DNA of 46,278 nt, from assembly GCA_029259935.1 (NCBI GenBank), contig JAJDEH010000087.1:1-46278 (forward strand), given 5' to 3'. The position numbers and the translations under genes are program-made. Shown here piece after piece: positions 16,752-26,383 of the stretch (its first letter is position 1; each line of letters starts with the position of its first letter). The notes under the pieces were generated by a model. It was not told where the DNA came from and ran no database searches. It saw nothing but the letters and a program-made list of their open reading frames with translations. This DNA comes from Planctomycetota bacterium. Lineage in GTDB: Bacteria; Planctomycetota; Planctomycetia; Pirellulales; Pirellulaceae.

Positions 16752-19700
16752 ATGTTCCATTTAGTTCGCGCGCGTGCCGCGTTCGTGATTATCACGTCGC
16801 TTTTTGTTTCCGGTTTGCGCGCCGCACCCATTCCCATTGCCAATATCAAGCGGGCGGATGCCGTTGTCTTTGAGAAAGACATTCTGCCAATCCTGCGACG
16901 AAGCTGTTTGGCTTGCCATAACGCAAGTGACAAACAAGGGGAATTGGTTCTTGAATCGCCCGAGGCGATGCGCAAGGGGGGCGATTCCGGCCCGGCGATT
17001 GTTTCCGGCAAGGGAGCGGAAAGCTTACTTCTGATCTTGGCCGCTCATCAAGACGAGCCAGCCATGCCGCCGCCTGGGAACGACGTCAACGCCAAACCGC
17101 TCACTTCGCAGGAACTGGGCCTCTTGCGGCTTTGGATCGACCAAGGCGCGCGCGGAACGGGCGGCGTGGCGATGCTTTCGCCCAAACGATGGCAAAAACT
17201 GCCGTCGACAATTAGTCCGATTTATTCCATCGCCCTCACGCCGGACGGCCAGTACTTGGCTGCCTCGCGCGCCAATCAACTTTTCCTCTATCATGTGCCG
17301 ACGGGCCGAATGGTCACGAATCTGAGCGACGCTGCGCTGGTCGATGCCGGAAGCGAATCACAACCCGGCTTCGCGCATCGCGATCTGATTCAATCGGTGG
17401 CCTTCAGCATCGACGGCGACCTGCTGGCTTCGGGCAGCTTTCGAGAGGTCAAGCTGTGGCGCCGGCCCAGTGACGTGCAAACACTAAGTCTGGCCACGGG
17501 CGGGCCGGTTGGCTCGGTCGCGGTCAGTCCCGACCGTAATTGGATTGCCACAACGGGCGCGAACAACGGTGTGCGGCTTTGGAATGCCACCGACGGCAAG
17601 CCAGGTCCGACGATGGCCGCCCACACCGACAAAGTGACCGCGTTGAAATTCACGGCTGATTCGAACCGGCTGATTTCAGCCTCGTTGGATCAGTCGATTC
17701 GCCTGTGGAATACGGCCGACGGTACTCCTGCGGGAGTCGTCGAAACCGGTGGCGCGGTGCACGCCGTGGAACTAGTGGCGGCGGCAGTGGCCAGCGAACA
17801 GCAGCCCGTTCCGCCCCAACTCATCGTGTCCGGCGGCGCAGACAAGTTCGTCCGAACTTGGACCGTACCCACCGCGGCGCCGGTCAAGTTGACGACGGCA
17901 CTGGCAAACGTCCAACAACTCGTGTCAAGCACCGACGGGCGATTCATCGCCATGACCGTGGCCGACGGCACTGTGCGCGTGATCGGCGCGGCCGAGGAAT
18001 CCGCGGAGCCGAACGCCTTTAAGACGATAGCCGAGTGGAAGTCGGATACGGGTCCGATAGTATCCTTGGCATTCATTGACGTGGTGAGTGAAAAGCCACA
18101 AGAGGCCGCCGTTCCACATTTGGTCACGTCGGCCGCGGACGGTTCGGTTAGTACTTGGAGTGTTCCCGACCGCAAGTTAATTGATCGCTGGCGTGGTGGA
18201 GCGGCTTCGGTGACCGCGTTGGCCGCCACGGCGGATGGCAAAGTGTTGGCTTCGGGATCCGAAAACGGTTCCATCTCGCTATGGAATATGGCGACCGAGC
18301 CGATCCAGAACTTCGACGCACCCGCCGGCACGACGCTTGCCGCGATGGCGCTCAGCCCTTCTCGATCTTTGGCCGCGGCCGCCGGCACGGTGGGCGGCAA
18401 GCCCGTCGTTGTGGTCCGCAACCTGGACGACAGCAAGACAACGCACACTTTGGCGGGACATAGCGGGGCGATCCGGTCAATTGCTTTTTCGCAAGACAAT
18501 GCCCGCATTATTAGCGGTTCAGATGATCAAACGGCCAGAGTTTGGAATCTAGCCAATGCAGCTCAGCCCGAACAATTCAAGCTTGAAGGCCATCCGGCCG
18601 CCGTGACGGCGGTGGCGCTCAGCAAGGACGGAACACAAGTCCTCGTCGGAACCGCCAACAACGCCGTTCGTTTGTGGAAGCTGGCGGACAAACCGACTCA
18701 TGTGGAATGCCCCGGCCACGGCGGAGCGATCGTGGGCGTCGGCTTCGATGCGGCGAATCAACCTTTCTCAGTGTCGAAAGATCGAACGGTTCGGTTTTGG
18801 AATCCGGCTGATGGAAAGCAGCTTCGCACCTTCAATGTGGCGGCCACGACGGTCGCGTCCGCGCGCAGCGCCGACGGCCAGCAAATCGCCGTGGCCGGCG
18901 ACGACAAACAGTTGCGGACTTATCAGCTTAGCAACGGTCAACTTTTAAAAACTCTGGCGGGCCACGCGGCACCCGCATTGTCAATGGAATTTTCCGCGGA
19001 TGGAAAGCAACTGGTCTCCACTGCACCGCCGGCGGCAAACAGTCCGGGCGAAACGATCCTCTGGAACATCGAATTGAATCCACCTCGATTGCTGGAGTCG
19101 TTTCGGCATCCCGATATGGCTGCCGCCGCTTTCAGCAAACAGGCTGGCCGGCTGGTGGTGGGCCATCGCGGCGGAAAACTAGCCGTCCGATCTTCGCGTT
19201 TTCTCCGCCATGTCGACGGAAATCAGCAGCCGATTACGGCGTTGGCGTTTCATCCCAACGGGCAGACGCTTTTCACCACGGCTCGTGATGGCGCGTTCCG
19301 AGGATACACAGTGTCTAACGGCCAACAAGCGTTCGCCACGACCCACGGCGCGGCGATTAACGACCTGGCACTGACTAAAGATGGGCAAGCGCTCGCCACC
19401 GCTGGAGAAAACGGCGTGGTACGACTTTGGCAAGCCAACGGCGCGGTGCTGGCTCCCCAGCAGCTTACCGGCCTGCCCGGTCCCGCCAAGAGCGTGGCGT
19501 TTTCCGACGACGGCCAAAAAGTGCTGGCCGGCGCAGCCGGACAGAAGCCGGCGGTCTTGGTCTTCGATCGGCAGACAGGCGTTATGCAACAAAGATTCTC
19601 GGCACATGCGCAACCCGCCATCGCTCTGCTTGCGGGGCGGGCGGGCCCCGATGCGCCCGGCTACGTGCTATCCGCTTCAGCCGACGGCTTGTGGCAGTGG

Positions 19701-21662
19701 AACATTCACGCGCTGCGTAATATTCCGGGCCACAGCCAGACGGTCACGTCGTTGGCCGCCCCGCCCACGGCTCCCATGCAGGTCTTTTCCGGAAGCCTGG
19801 ACTCGACCATTCGCCATTGGAATCTCACGAACGGGCAACTGGTTCGCCAATTCAACCATGGCGGACCGGTGGTCGGCATCGACGTTCGCGGCGACGGACA
19901 GCGTATGGCGTCCGCGAGCGAGAATCGGACTGCCAAGCTGTGGAATATCAATGGCCAGCAGATTGCGGAGATGCGGGGCGACGTCCGCCGCAAGACGCGC
20001 GTGGCCCGTTTGACTCAACAACAGACGGCCGCGACCGCTCGTGTAACGATCGCCAAGCAACAACTGGACGCCGGCGAAAAAGACGTTCCGACAAAAACCG
20101 CCGCCGGAAAGAAGGCCGCCGAAACACTGGCTGCCGCCAATAAAGATGTCCAGGCGAAAACGACCGCGTTGCAAACCGCGCAAGCGGCCAAGGTCGCGGC
20201 TGAAAAGACGGCCATTGAGGCGTCCACCGCGGCGCGAAAGGCGTTGCTTGCCAAAGCGGCGTCCGAGGCAGCCGCCAAGAACGCAGCGGCGGAAGTACCC
20301 ATTTCGCAACAGCGGGCGGCTCAGCTTGTGGCGGCTGCCGGCGCGGCTCCCACCGATGCCGCGCTCAAGAAGGCGGCAACCGACGCTCAGCAGGCGGTGA
20401 CCGCGGCTCAACAAAAATCCCAGCAACTACAAAAGGCGGTTCAGCCACCCACTCAGGCTGCCCAGGCCGCGATCAACACGGCAAATCAAGCGACGCAAAA
20501 AGTTACGCTAGTTCAGAAACCCTACAATGACGCACTGGCCGCGCTGCGAACGGCCCAGTCGGCCCAGAATCTCGCTTCGCAGCAACAGGCAATTGCCGCC
20601 CGTGAGTTGAAAGCCGCGCAGGCGCATGTTCCGGTCGTGAAGGCGGCCCACGTAAAATCCGAAGCCGCGTTGGCTGAAGTCAAGAAACTCCTCGAAGCTG
20701 CCACAAAAGAATCCACCGAGGCGGATCAGGCGATTCGTTCGGTCGCCTTTTCACCCGACGGGCGGCTGTTGGCGACAGCGGGCGACTTTGGCAATGTGCA
20801 TACGTGGGACAGCGAAACGGGCGCGGCACTGGCGGCGTTTTCGGGCCATACGGCCGCACTGTCGGCGGTCGCGTTTTTGGACGATGCGCACATCATTTCA
20901 GGGTCGGCCGACCAGTCCACTCGCGTCTGGGAGCTCAATCCGGTCTGGCGGCTCGAGCGAACGATCGGCTCGCCTCAGCAGCCCGAGATCATCGCGGACC
21001 GTGTCATGGCGCTCGATTTCAGTGCCGATGCTTCTCGCCTGCTGGTGGGCGGCGGAGTGCCCTCGAGGGTGGGCGAACTTCATGTGTTCAACGTCGCCGA
21101 CGGTACTCGAACGCTGTTCTTGCCGCAGGCGCATGACGACGTGGTTTATGCCGCCAAGTTCTCGCCGGACGGAAAGCGAATTGCTTCGGCGGGTGCCGAC
21201 AAATACCTGCGAACCTTCGACATCGCTTCGGCCCAACAGTTACGACGGTTCGAAGGCCACACCGGATATGTTCTGGGCGTCGCCTGGAAAAGCGACGGGC
21301 AATCGCTTGTTTCGGCGAGCGCGGATACGTCCATGAAAATCTGGAATTCGGAAACCGGCGATCAGCGGCGAACGATCACCAACAATATCTTGAAGCACGT
21401 GACGGCCGTCCGCTACATTGGCTCAACCGATAACATTGTTTCCTGTTGCGGCGACCGCACCGTTCGCATGCACACTGCATCCAACGGCGGCAACTTTCGC
21501 AACTTTGCCGGCGCGGCAACCTGGCTACACTGCGTCGACATCACGCCGGACAGTTCCATTCTCGCAGCCGGAACCGCATCGGGCACCGTTCATTTATGGA
21601 ACGGCGCTAACGGCCAGCAGTTGAAGACCCTGGTGGTTGGGCAAGTGCCTGGGGCAGAATAG
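16752..21662 (+). CDS. Secreted cytochrome c / WD40 giant with coiled-coil insertion
   Basis: A 1636-residue protein. The ATG at 16752 follows AGGAG (16741-16745) with ideal spacing; an in-frame TTG two codons earlier is less likely. The signal peptide covers residues 1-25. Next comes a planctomycete cytochrome domain (PSCyt1 type): VVFEKDILPILRRSC, heme motif CLACH and a later MPP methionine that could be an axial ligand. WD40 repeats occupy about 150-1075 (some 18 blades). An alanine-rich coiled coil follows (about 1079-1325), then about seven more WD40 repeats to the C-terminus, enough for one complete propeller. The coil therefore separates two propeller blocks. The gene lies 29 bp after the PPC gene and ends the operon. 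The architecture suggests an envelope scaffold carrying a c-type heme. Confidence 0.9.
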   Translation: MFHLVRARAAFVIITSLFVSGLRAAPIPIANIKRADAVVFEKDILPILRRSCLACHNASDKQGELVLESPEAMRKGGDSGPAIVSGKGAESLLLILAAHQDEPAMPPPGNDVNAKPLTSQELGLLRLWIDQGARGTGGVAMLSPKRWQKLPSTISPIYSIALTPDGQYLAASRANQLFLYHVPTGRMVTNLSDAALVDAGSESQPGFAHRDLIQSVAFSIDGDLLASGSFREVKLWRRPSDVQTLSLATGGPVGSVAVSPDRNWIATTGANNGVRLWNATDGKPGPTMAAHTDKVTALKFTADSNRLISASLDQSIRLWNTADGTPAGVVETGGAVHAVELVAAAVASEQQPVPPQLIVSGGADKFVRTWTVPTAAPVKLTTALANVQQLVSSTDGRFIAMTVADGTVRVIGAAEESAEPNAFKTIAEWKSDTGPIVSLAFIDVVSEKPQEAAVPHLVTSAADGSVSTWSVPDRKLIDRWRGGAASVTALAATADGKVLASGSENGSISLWNMATEPIQNFDAPAGTTLAAMALSPSRSLAAAAGTVGGKPVVVVRNLDDSKTTHTLAGHSGAIRSIAFSQDNARIISGSDDQTARVWNLANAAQPEQFKLEGHPAAVTAVALSKDGTQVLVGTANNAVRLWKLADKPTHVECPGHGGAIVGVGFDAANQPFSVSKDRTVRFWNPADGKQLRTFNVAATTVASARSADGQQIAVAGDDKQLRTYQLSNGQLLKTLAGHAAPALSMEFSADGKQLVSTAPPAANSPGETILWNIELNPPRLLESFRHPDMAAAAFSKQAGRLVVGHRGGKLAVRSSRFLRHVDGNQQPITALAFHPNGQTLFTTARDGAFRGYTVSNGQQAFATTHGAAINDLALTKDGQALATAGENGVVRLWQANGAVLAPQQLTGLPGPAKSVAFSDDGQKVLAGAAGQKPAVLVFDRQTGVMQQRFSAHAQPAIALLAGRAGPDAPGYVLSASADGLWQWNIHALRNIPGHSQTVTSLAAPPTAPMQVFSGSLDSTIRHWNLTNGQLVRQFNHGGPVVGIDVRGDGQRMASASENRTAKLWNINGQQIAEMRGDVRRKTRVARLTQQQTAATARVTIAKQQLDAGEKDVPTKTAAGKKAAETLAAANKDVQAKTTALQTAQAAKVAAEKTAIEASTAARKALLAKAASEAAAKNAAAEVPISQQRAAQLVAAAGAAPTDAALKKAATDAQQAVTAAQQKSQQLQKAVQPPTQAAQAAINTANQATQKVTLVQKPYNDALAALRTAQSAQNLASQQQAIAARELKAAQAHVPVVKAAHVKSEAALAEVKKLLEAATKESTEADQAIRSVAFSPDGRLLATAGDFGNVHTWDSETGAALAAFSGHTAALSAVAFLDDAHIISGSADQSTRVWELNPVWRLERTIGSPQQPEIIADRVMALDFSADASRLLVGGGVPSRVGELHVFNVADGTRTLFLPQAHDDVVYAAKFSPDGKRIASAGADKYLRTFDIASAQQLRRFEGHTGYVLGVAWKSDGQSLVSASADTSMKIWNSETGDQRRTITNNILKHVTAVRYIGSTDNIVSCCGDRTVRMHTASNGGNFRNFAGAATWLHCVDITPDSSILAAGTASGTVHLWNGANGQQLKTLVVGQVPGAE

Positions 21663-21704
21663 CCTTAGCTTTACCGCCGAACGATTCGCTCGACTGCACC
21701 TCCC

Positions 21705-22070
21705 TCAGCAGCCTGTGAGTACTTCACCTACGCCAAAGGATACCAGATTGGCAATTGCAATTACCGCGAGGTCGCGTGCGCGAGACGTTGCGGGAAAGGC
21801 CCACAGAAACAATGAACACTCGGCGATGGGAGCAAATGTTTCCGCGATGACGAGGTACGCCCCACGTCCAAAATAGCACCAAACTACGTTGGTCAAGACG
21901 AGAATAACCACTGGATAAGTGCAAGCCGTCAACCAGAGCCCAACTCCTAGTCGCCGTTTCCATCCATGGTTTCGCGACAGGCCTGCCAGCAAGATCGGAA
22001 TCTCGATCGCCACCGTCAAAAGATACCCAATAACCAGGAAAGACCATTGATCGGCGACGAGCGGTGTCAT
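21705..22070 (-). CDS. Small integral membrane protein, about four helices
   Basis: A 121-residue hydrophobic protein from the ATG at 22070 (MTPLVADQW). A TTG eight codons earlier is in frame but adds a polar stretch without benefit; AGG lies upstream of the ATG. Hydrophobic segments lie at about 8-28, 40-62, 70-92 and 98-118, with a basic loop (RNHGWKRR) after the first. The pattern resembles the small integral membrane proteins often found in planctomycetes, and no family is recognised. It converges with the WD40 operon (42-bp gap) and lies below the TPR gene, separated from it by an inverted repeat. Confidence 0.6.
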   Translation of the reverse strand: MTPLVADQWSFLVIGYLLTVAIEIPILLAGLSRNHGWKRRLGVGLWLTACTYPVVILVLTNVVWCYFGRGAYLVIAETFAPIAECSLFLWAFPATSRARDLAVIAIANLVSFGVGEVLTGC

Positions 22071-22088
22071 ATCGAGCCTCAAGAGGAG

Positions 22089-22128
22089 TCGCAAGAATGC
22101 GGAGAAGCGGAACTTCGCATTCTTGCGA
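22089..22128 (-). terminator. 13-bp perfect inverted repeat below the TPR gene
   Basis: TCGCAAGAATGCG (22089-22101) and its complement (22116-22128) enclose 14 bp. The stem lies 33 bp after the stop of the minus-strand TPR gene and directly before the next minus-strand start. Only a weak pyrimidine tract follows, so it may be a terminator or a stem overlapping the leader of the membrane-protein gene. Confidence 0.5.
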
Positions 22129-22160
22129 AAAGGGAGTGACGAATGATTTCAGCGATCGAG

Positions 22161-23180
22161 TCAGGACCCCAACCTTTCGGCCGTTTTCCGGTCGGCCTTG
22201 GCGCGGTCTTCATCACCCTTTGCCGACCAGACGCTCGCGCGACAACCGTAATGCTTCGATTCAGCCGGTTCTCGTTTGATGGCCGCCGTGAAGTCTTCAA
22301 TTGCTTTCTCCAGGTCGCCTATTTCTTTCCAAGCGTGGCCGCGAGAATGAAACAAATCCGCATCACGCGCACTCTTGCTGATTGCAGATGTATAGTCGAC
22401 AATCGCCTTTTTATATTGATTTTGTTCGACCCACATCTCAGCCCGATTCTCGAACGTCTCTGCTTGATGCCAACCGTAACGGATCGCCTGAGAGTAGTCC
22501 TCGATCGCGGACTGATATTGCTTCGCGCGTCGCCATGCATCGCCACGTTTGTCGTAGTATTTTCCATTTGTGGGTTTGAGGCGAATCGCCTCAGTTAGAC
22601 TTGCAGCTGCTTCCTTGAATCGCTTCAGTTGGTAAAGGGCCAGCGCGCGGTTGTAGTATCCAACTGCGTATCGAGGGTTTAGCTGAGTGACTCTGCCATA
22701 ATGGGCTTCAGCCTGATTGTATTGCCGATCATGATATAGACGGTTGCCCCATTTGAGATGGTATTGATAGCCCCCGCCGATCGACCGTCTTGGGTTCGGA
22801 ATCACGTCCGCGTAGCTTGCGGGGACCGAACTTAGCAAACAGCAGCCTATGAGCCCCATCAGAAGCAGCTTCGATCGTCGTGGCGTCCTGATGACAAAGA
22901 CGATGCTTGCCATGGCCAGCGACAGGCCCAGGCCCGCCAGAACGGTTGGGAAAGTTGAGCCCAACGACTCGTGAGTTGACTCAGCCCTTTCACGTTCCCA
23001 GCAAGTTTCCGAACAAGCGGACTCCGGCTCGTTGGAACTGGAATCGAGAATTACGCCTACATCGTGCCCGCAGGGCGGCGCGACAAGGGCTGGGCCGGCA
23101 AGAGTTTCGTCGGCGCGCGCCACAAGCGAACTAACAGCGAGCAAACCAAACATAGCGGTAGCGGTCCTTCGAGCGGTCAT
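22161..23180 (-). CDS. TPR-repeat protein, exported or membrane-anchored
   Basis: A 339-residue protein from the ATG at 23180, which has GGGGAAA eight bases upstream and opens a signal peptide (MTARRTATAMFGLLAVSSLV). The frame extends 16 codons further but without a site. After a polar segment there is a hydrophobic helix at about 83-100 with a basic flank (RTPRRSK) and then a second hydrophobic stretch. From about residue 150 five or six tetratricopeptide repeats follow, with recognisable AVGYYNRALALYQLKRF, YDKRGDAWRRAKQY and LFHSRGHAWKEIGDLEKAI units. TPR proteins are interaction adaptors; the partner is unknown. The gene is divergent from the ECF sigma factor at 23583 and may belong to its regulon. 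Confidence 0.75.
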   Translation of the reverse strand: MTARRTATAMFGLLAVSSLVARADETLAGPALVAPPCGHDVGVILDSSSNEPESACSETCWERERAESTHESLGSTFPTVLAGLGLSLAMASIVFVIRTPRRSKLLLMGLIGCCLLSSVPASYADVIPNPRRSIGGGYQYHLKWGNRLYHDRQYNQAEAHYGRVTQLNPRYAVGYYNRALALYQLKRFKEAAASLTEAIRLKPTNGKYYDKRGDAWRRAKQYQSAIEDYSQAIRYGWHQAETFENRAEMWVEQNQYKKAIVDYTSAISKSARDADLFHSRGHAWKEIGDLEKAIEDFTAAIKREPAESKHYGCRASVWSAKGDEDRAKADRKTAERLGS

Positions 23181-23582
23181 GAAGTTTCCCCTTTCCAAAT
23201 ACGCGTTGTTTTCCGGATCGACAATCAATCCGGTGTTTCGTGATCACCTCACACCAAGCCCGGAGAAGCCCCGGAGAAGGCCCGGATGGTGGGCCTATCT
23301 ACTGGAATTGGATCCGACAAGATCCAGCGGCGTGACGTTGTCTGCTAGGCAATAGACAATCGTGTTCGGAGTCCGACATGTCGCTAAGACCGACACCTTC
23401 AAAACCAAGTCCGGACCGTTGTAAGACGCACTTAGGCGTCGCAACTTCTGTTTGACGCACCTGACGGCGAATGCGGAAGACGAAAACGGGGTACGGGCTT
23501 GCTGCTGGCCAGCACCGCGTGCAAGCTGTTAGACTGATTAGCTCTGCCGAAAAACGCCTGAATCGGTTTCACACATTGCGAG
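23181..23582. other. Divergent promoter region between the TPR gene and an ECF sigma gene
   Basis: About 400 bp without a convincing gene. It contains a short tandem duplication of CCCGGAGAAG near 23259-23281 and a small inverted repeat, TTGTCT/AGACAA, near 23338-23358. Promoters for both flanking genes should lie here, but no consensus pair stands out. Confidence 0.4.
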
Positions 23583-24194
23583 ATGAAGAAAATGCCGTCG
23601 CAAGGCTCAGTCACCCGGCTCATTCAGCAGCTTCAACATGGCGACGACGATGCAGCCCGCGAATTGTGGAATCGCTATTGCGATCGTTTGGCGGGGCTCG
23701 CTCGGCGAAGGCTGCCGGGGCATTTACGGCGTGGCCAGGACGAAATGGCAATCGCTAACGAAGCATTCTTCAATTTTTGCGGCTGCCTGCGCGAAGGTGC
23801 GTTCAACACACTCAATGGTCGCGAGGACTTACTCAAGGTCTTGCTCGCGTTTACAACCAACACGGCTCGCGATGCGGCGAAGTACGAAATGCGCCAAAAA
23901 CGTGGAGGAGGACGAGTTCGGGGCGACTCCGCGTTGTGCCAACCCGATGGGCATCCCCTGGTGGACCAGCAGGTGAATCCCGTCAATATCGCAGTCAGCG
24001 AAGAAGTGTTCGATCAAGCCATGAACAAGTTGGGGGACGCGACGCTTCAGGAAATATTAGAGATGCGCCTGGCTGGATATAATAACCAAGAGATCGCCGA
24101 ACATCTTGACCGAGACCGGCGAACCGTCGAACGAAAGTTCAAGCGAATTCGGGCCATTTTGCACGACTTTCTCATAGCCGGCGGTGACTGTTAG
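23583..24194 (+). CDS. ECF sigma factor of the kinase-linked type
   Basis: A 203-residue sigma-70 family protein of the ECF class (Sigma70_ECF, PF07638-like), with region 2 at about 15-95 (ELWNRYCDRLAGLARRRL...NEAFFNFCGCL) and region 4 at about 140-198, including a helix-turn-helix (EMRLAGYNNQEIAEHLDRDRRTVERKFKRIR). ECF factors direct RNA polymerase to stress-responsive promoters. The long linker between regions 2 and 4 and the Ser/Thr kinase immediately downstream match the planctomycete groups whose sigma activity is thought to be controlled by a linked kinase rather than by a membrane anti-sigma factor. Two ATGs (23583 and 23592) are possible starts and neither has a strong site. It is the first gene of a three-gene plus-strand unit. 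Confidence 0.88.
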   Translation: MKKMPSQGSVTRLIQQLQHGDDDAARELWNRYCDRLAGLARRRLPGHLRRGQDEMAIANEAFFNFCGCLREGAFNTLNGREDLLKVLLAFTTNTARDAAKYEMRQKRGGGRVRGDSALCQPDGHPLVDQQVNPVNIAVSEEVFDQAMNKLGDATLQEILEMRLAGYNNQEIAEHLDRDRRTVERKFKRIRAILHDFLIAGGDC

Positions 24195-24368
24195 CGTGAA
24201 GTACAAGAGTCCACGCGGAAACTTCGTAAGATCAAATATTCCCATGTCGGACTGCGTCTTGATTTGTCGTTTTGTCTTATGTCGCGAGATGCCGGCCAAC
24301 CAACGGGGATGGGTCGCCCATCTCCAGTTGTGCGGCAGCGGAATCTGCCGAAGTGTTGTGGGCGGGTA

Positions 24369-26330
24369 ATGTCATCCAACCTCAATCAGTCAAATGCGCT
24401 GACTCCTGCTCAGTGGCGGGAGGTTGACGACGTCTGCGATCGATTTGAGGCCGCGTGGCGTGCCGGCAAACAGCCCCGTGTCGAAGACTACCTCAGCGAG
24501 ATTGGCTCAGAGATTGAAGATGCCGTGATCAAGGAACTGCTTGTAATGGACGCGGCTTATCTGCAGAGATCGGGCGTCCAACCAGATGCCGACGAGTTGG
24601 TCCGCCGATTTCCCGGTCATGCGGCAACGATCACTCGATTGCAAAGATCGGATCCTGCTGGCGACCTAGGCGATCAATCGACGGCGCACGACGATTCAAG
24701 TGTGGACGCATTGAACTCCCGTGCGGCTCCCGTTGATACGCTTCGGCATTTCGAATTGCTCGAACAAATCGGCAGTGGCGGCATGGGGGTGGTCTATAAG
24801 GCCCGTGATCGACGGTTGGACCGCTATGTCGCTATCAAGTTTCTTTCCATCGATCGGCGCAGCCATCCCGACGCGGTCAATCGCTTTGAGCGAGAAATGA
24901 AGGCTGTCGGAAAACTGAATCATCCCAACATTGTTCATGCCCATCTGGCCGATGAGGAAGACGGAACGCCTTTTCTCGTGACCGAATTCGTGGATGGTTT
25001 CGATCTGTCCGCGCTTGTGCACCGACTGGGGCCAATTGCCGTTGGCGAGGCCTGCGCGATTATCGACCAGGCACTGCTCGCGCTACAGCACGCACACGAA
25101 CATGGGATCGTTCACCGCGACATCAAGCCATCAAATCTGCTTGTCCGCAACGACGGCCAAGTCAAACTGACCGATTTGGGGCTTGCCTTGGTGCGTTCCA
25201 CGTCTCGACAATCTGCCGACGCCATGACGCAAACTGGAGAGGTCGTCGGAACGCTCGATTACATTTCACCGGAGCAGTTCCAAGACACGCGTACGGTGGA
25301 TATACGTGCCGACCTATATAGTCTGGGTTGTACATGTTATTGGCTTCTTACAGGGCACGCGCCCTTTCCCGCTCCCCGATATTTAACGATGTATGCGAAG
25401 ATGCGGGCGCACATTGAATCGGCACCAACGCCCATTGCGGAGTACCGCACGGATGTGCCCCCGGAACTTGCCGAATGGGTAAGCCGCATGATGGCGAAGG
25501 CGCCAAGCGATCGATTTGCGAACCCAAGTGAAGCGCGGGAAGCCGTGGGCCCGTTTGCCAAGTCCCAGCATTTGGCAGCCTTGATGAGCCGTGCCGCATC
25601 CCTTCCCGAATCGGTAACGCGGCAAAAGGCGAGACTTCCAACTCAAGATCCAGCGCAACAGGTCAAGTCGGGCAAAGCCGCGTTGCGATCGAGCAACTCC
25701 GTGTCGCGAACGCTCTACGCAATTATCGCGGTTCTGGCTATTAGTTTGTTATTGAATCTGGTGTTGGGGGCGCGAACCTGGTGGCGGTTCAATGCCACGA
25801 TGGGTCCCTTCGACAACTGTGTTGACCTAGAAGCTGTTCTCGATGCACTGCCAAGCCCAAATCAACTATTGGAAGAGCCGCTGGCGGCAAAAGGCAATGT
25901 AGTACTCCAGGTCACCAATGCGACGGACGAGAAAATCGAGTTTCAGATGATCAACTGCGCGGTTCTTGCGGAACAACTGAGTGGTGACTCTCTTAACCCA
26001 TTTGACGGCGGCATTGGGTTGATCAGCGGTCCCTACTCTTTGGCTCCAGGAGAATCCATTCCGTCAAGGGATGATTTTGAAGGTGTCCGAGGAAACGGAT
26101 GGTACCTGCTCATGGCGCGAATCCGCGGTGGTCCATGGCATCTCTATTTCGAACAAGATGGCGGAGAAAGAGCACGTAATCTGTTTTCGAGCGAGTTCAT
26201 TCAGGTGATGATCTCAAAAAACGGAGACATTCTTGACACGAAGCATCCATTTGTTTGGTACCTCTTCGAATCCACGGAAGCCATGCCCGACTCGGGCACG
26301 GACAACGTCGGAGCGGTTCCCGAGGTTTGA
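24369..26330 (+). CDS. Transmembrane Hanks-type Ser/Thr protein kinase
   Basis: A 653-residue protein from the ATG at 24369; the frame opens 35 codons earlier, but that part reads as non-coding leader. Residues 1-120 are a cytoplasmic extension (WREVDDVCDRFEAAWRAGKQ-type) typical of planctomycete kinases. The kinase spans about 127-400 and keeps its key residues: GSGGMG loop, K157, HRDIKPSN with D251, DLG (D269) and SPEQ in the activation segment. One transmembrane helix (449-468) leads to a C-terminal domain (470-653) outside the cytoplasm, beta-rich with no named family, probably the sensor. The gene follows the ECF sigma factor by 174 bp, so phosphorylation of the sigma factor or a shared target is likely. 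The next gene encodes a secreted protein that resembles part of this sensor. Confidence 0.9.
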   Translation: MSSNLNQSNALTPAQWREVDDVCDRFEAAWRAGKQPRVEDYLSEIGSEIEDAVIKELLVMDAAYLQRSGVQPDADELVRRFPGHAATITRLQRSDPAGDLGDQSTAHDDSSVDALNSRAAPVDTLRHFELLEQIGSGGMGVVYKARDRRLDRYVAIKFLSIDRRSHPDAVNRFEREMKAVGKLNHPNIVHAHLADEEDGTPFLVTEFVDGFDLSALVHRLGPIAVGEACAIIDQALLALQHAHEHGIVHRDIKPSNLLVRNDGQVKLTDLGLALVRSTSRQSADAMTQTGEVVGTLDYISPEQFQDTRTVDIRADLYSLGCTCYWLLTGHAPFPAPRYLTMYAKMRAHIESAPTPIAEYRTDVPPELAEWVSRMMAKAPSDRFANPSEAREAVGPFAKSQHLAALMSRAASLPESVTRQKARLPTQDPAQQVKSGKAALRSSNSVSRTLYAIIAVLAISLLLNLVLGARTWWRFNATMGPFDNCVDLEAVLDALPSPNQLLEEPLAAKGNVVLQVTNATDEKIEFQMINCAVLAEQLSGDSLNPFDGGIGLISGPYSLAPGESIPSRDDFEGVRGNGWYLLMARIRGGPWHLYFEQDGGERARNLFSSEFIQVMISKNGDILDTKHPFVWYLFESTEAMPDSGTDNVGAVPEV

Positions 26331-26383
26331 AGGAATTGGCAGAAAATCACAATCGCAAAGACAATGAAATGGGAGAAGAGCCG

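Noticed and set aside
19677..20426. A 249-codon minus-strand frame opposite the coiled coil of the cytochrome/WD40 protein
   Set aside because: Its Arg/Gly/Leu-rich composition is the mirror of the Ala/Lys-rich coil codons; no ribosome site, no homology features, and it lies fully inside a clear gene.
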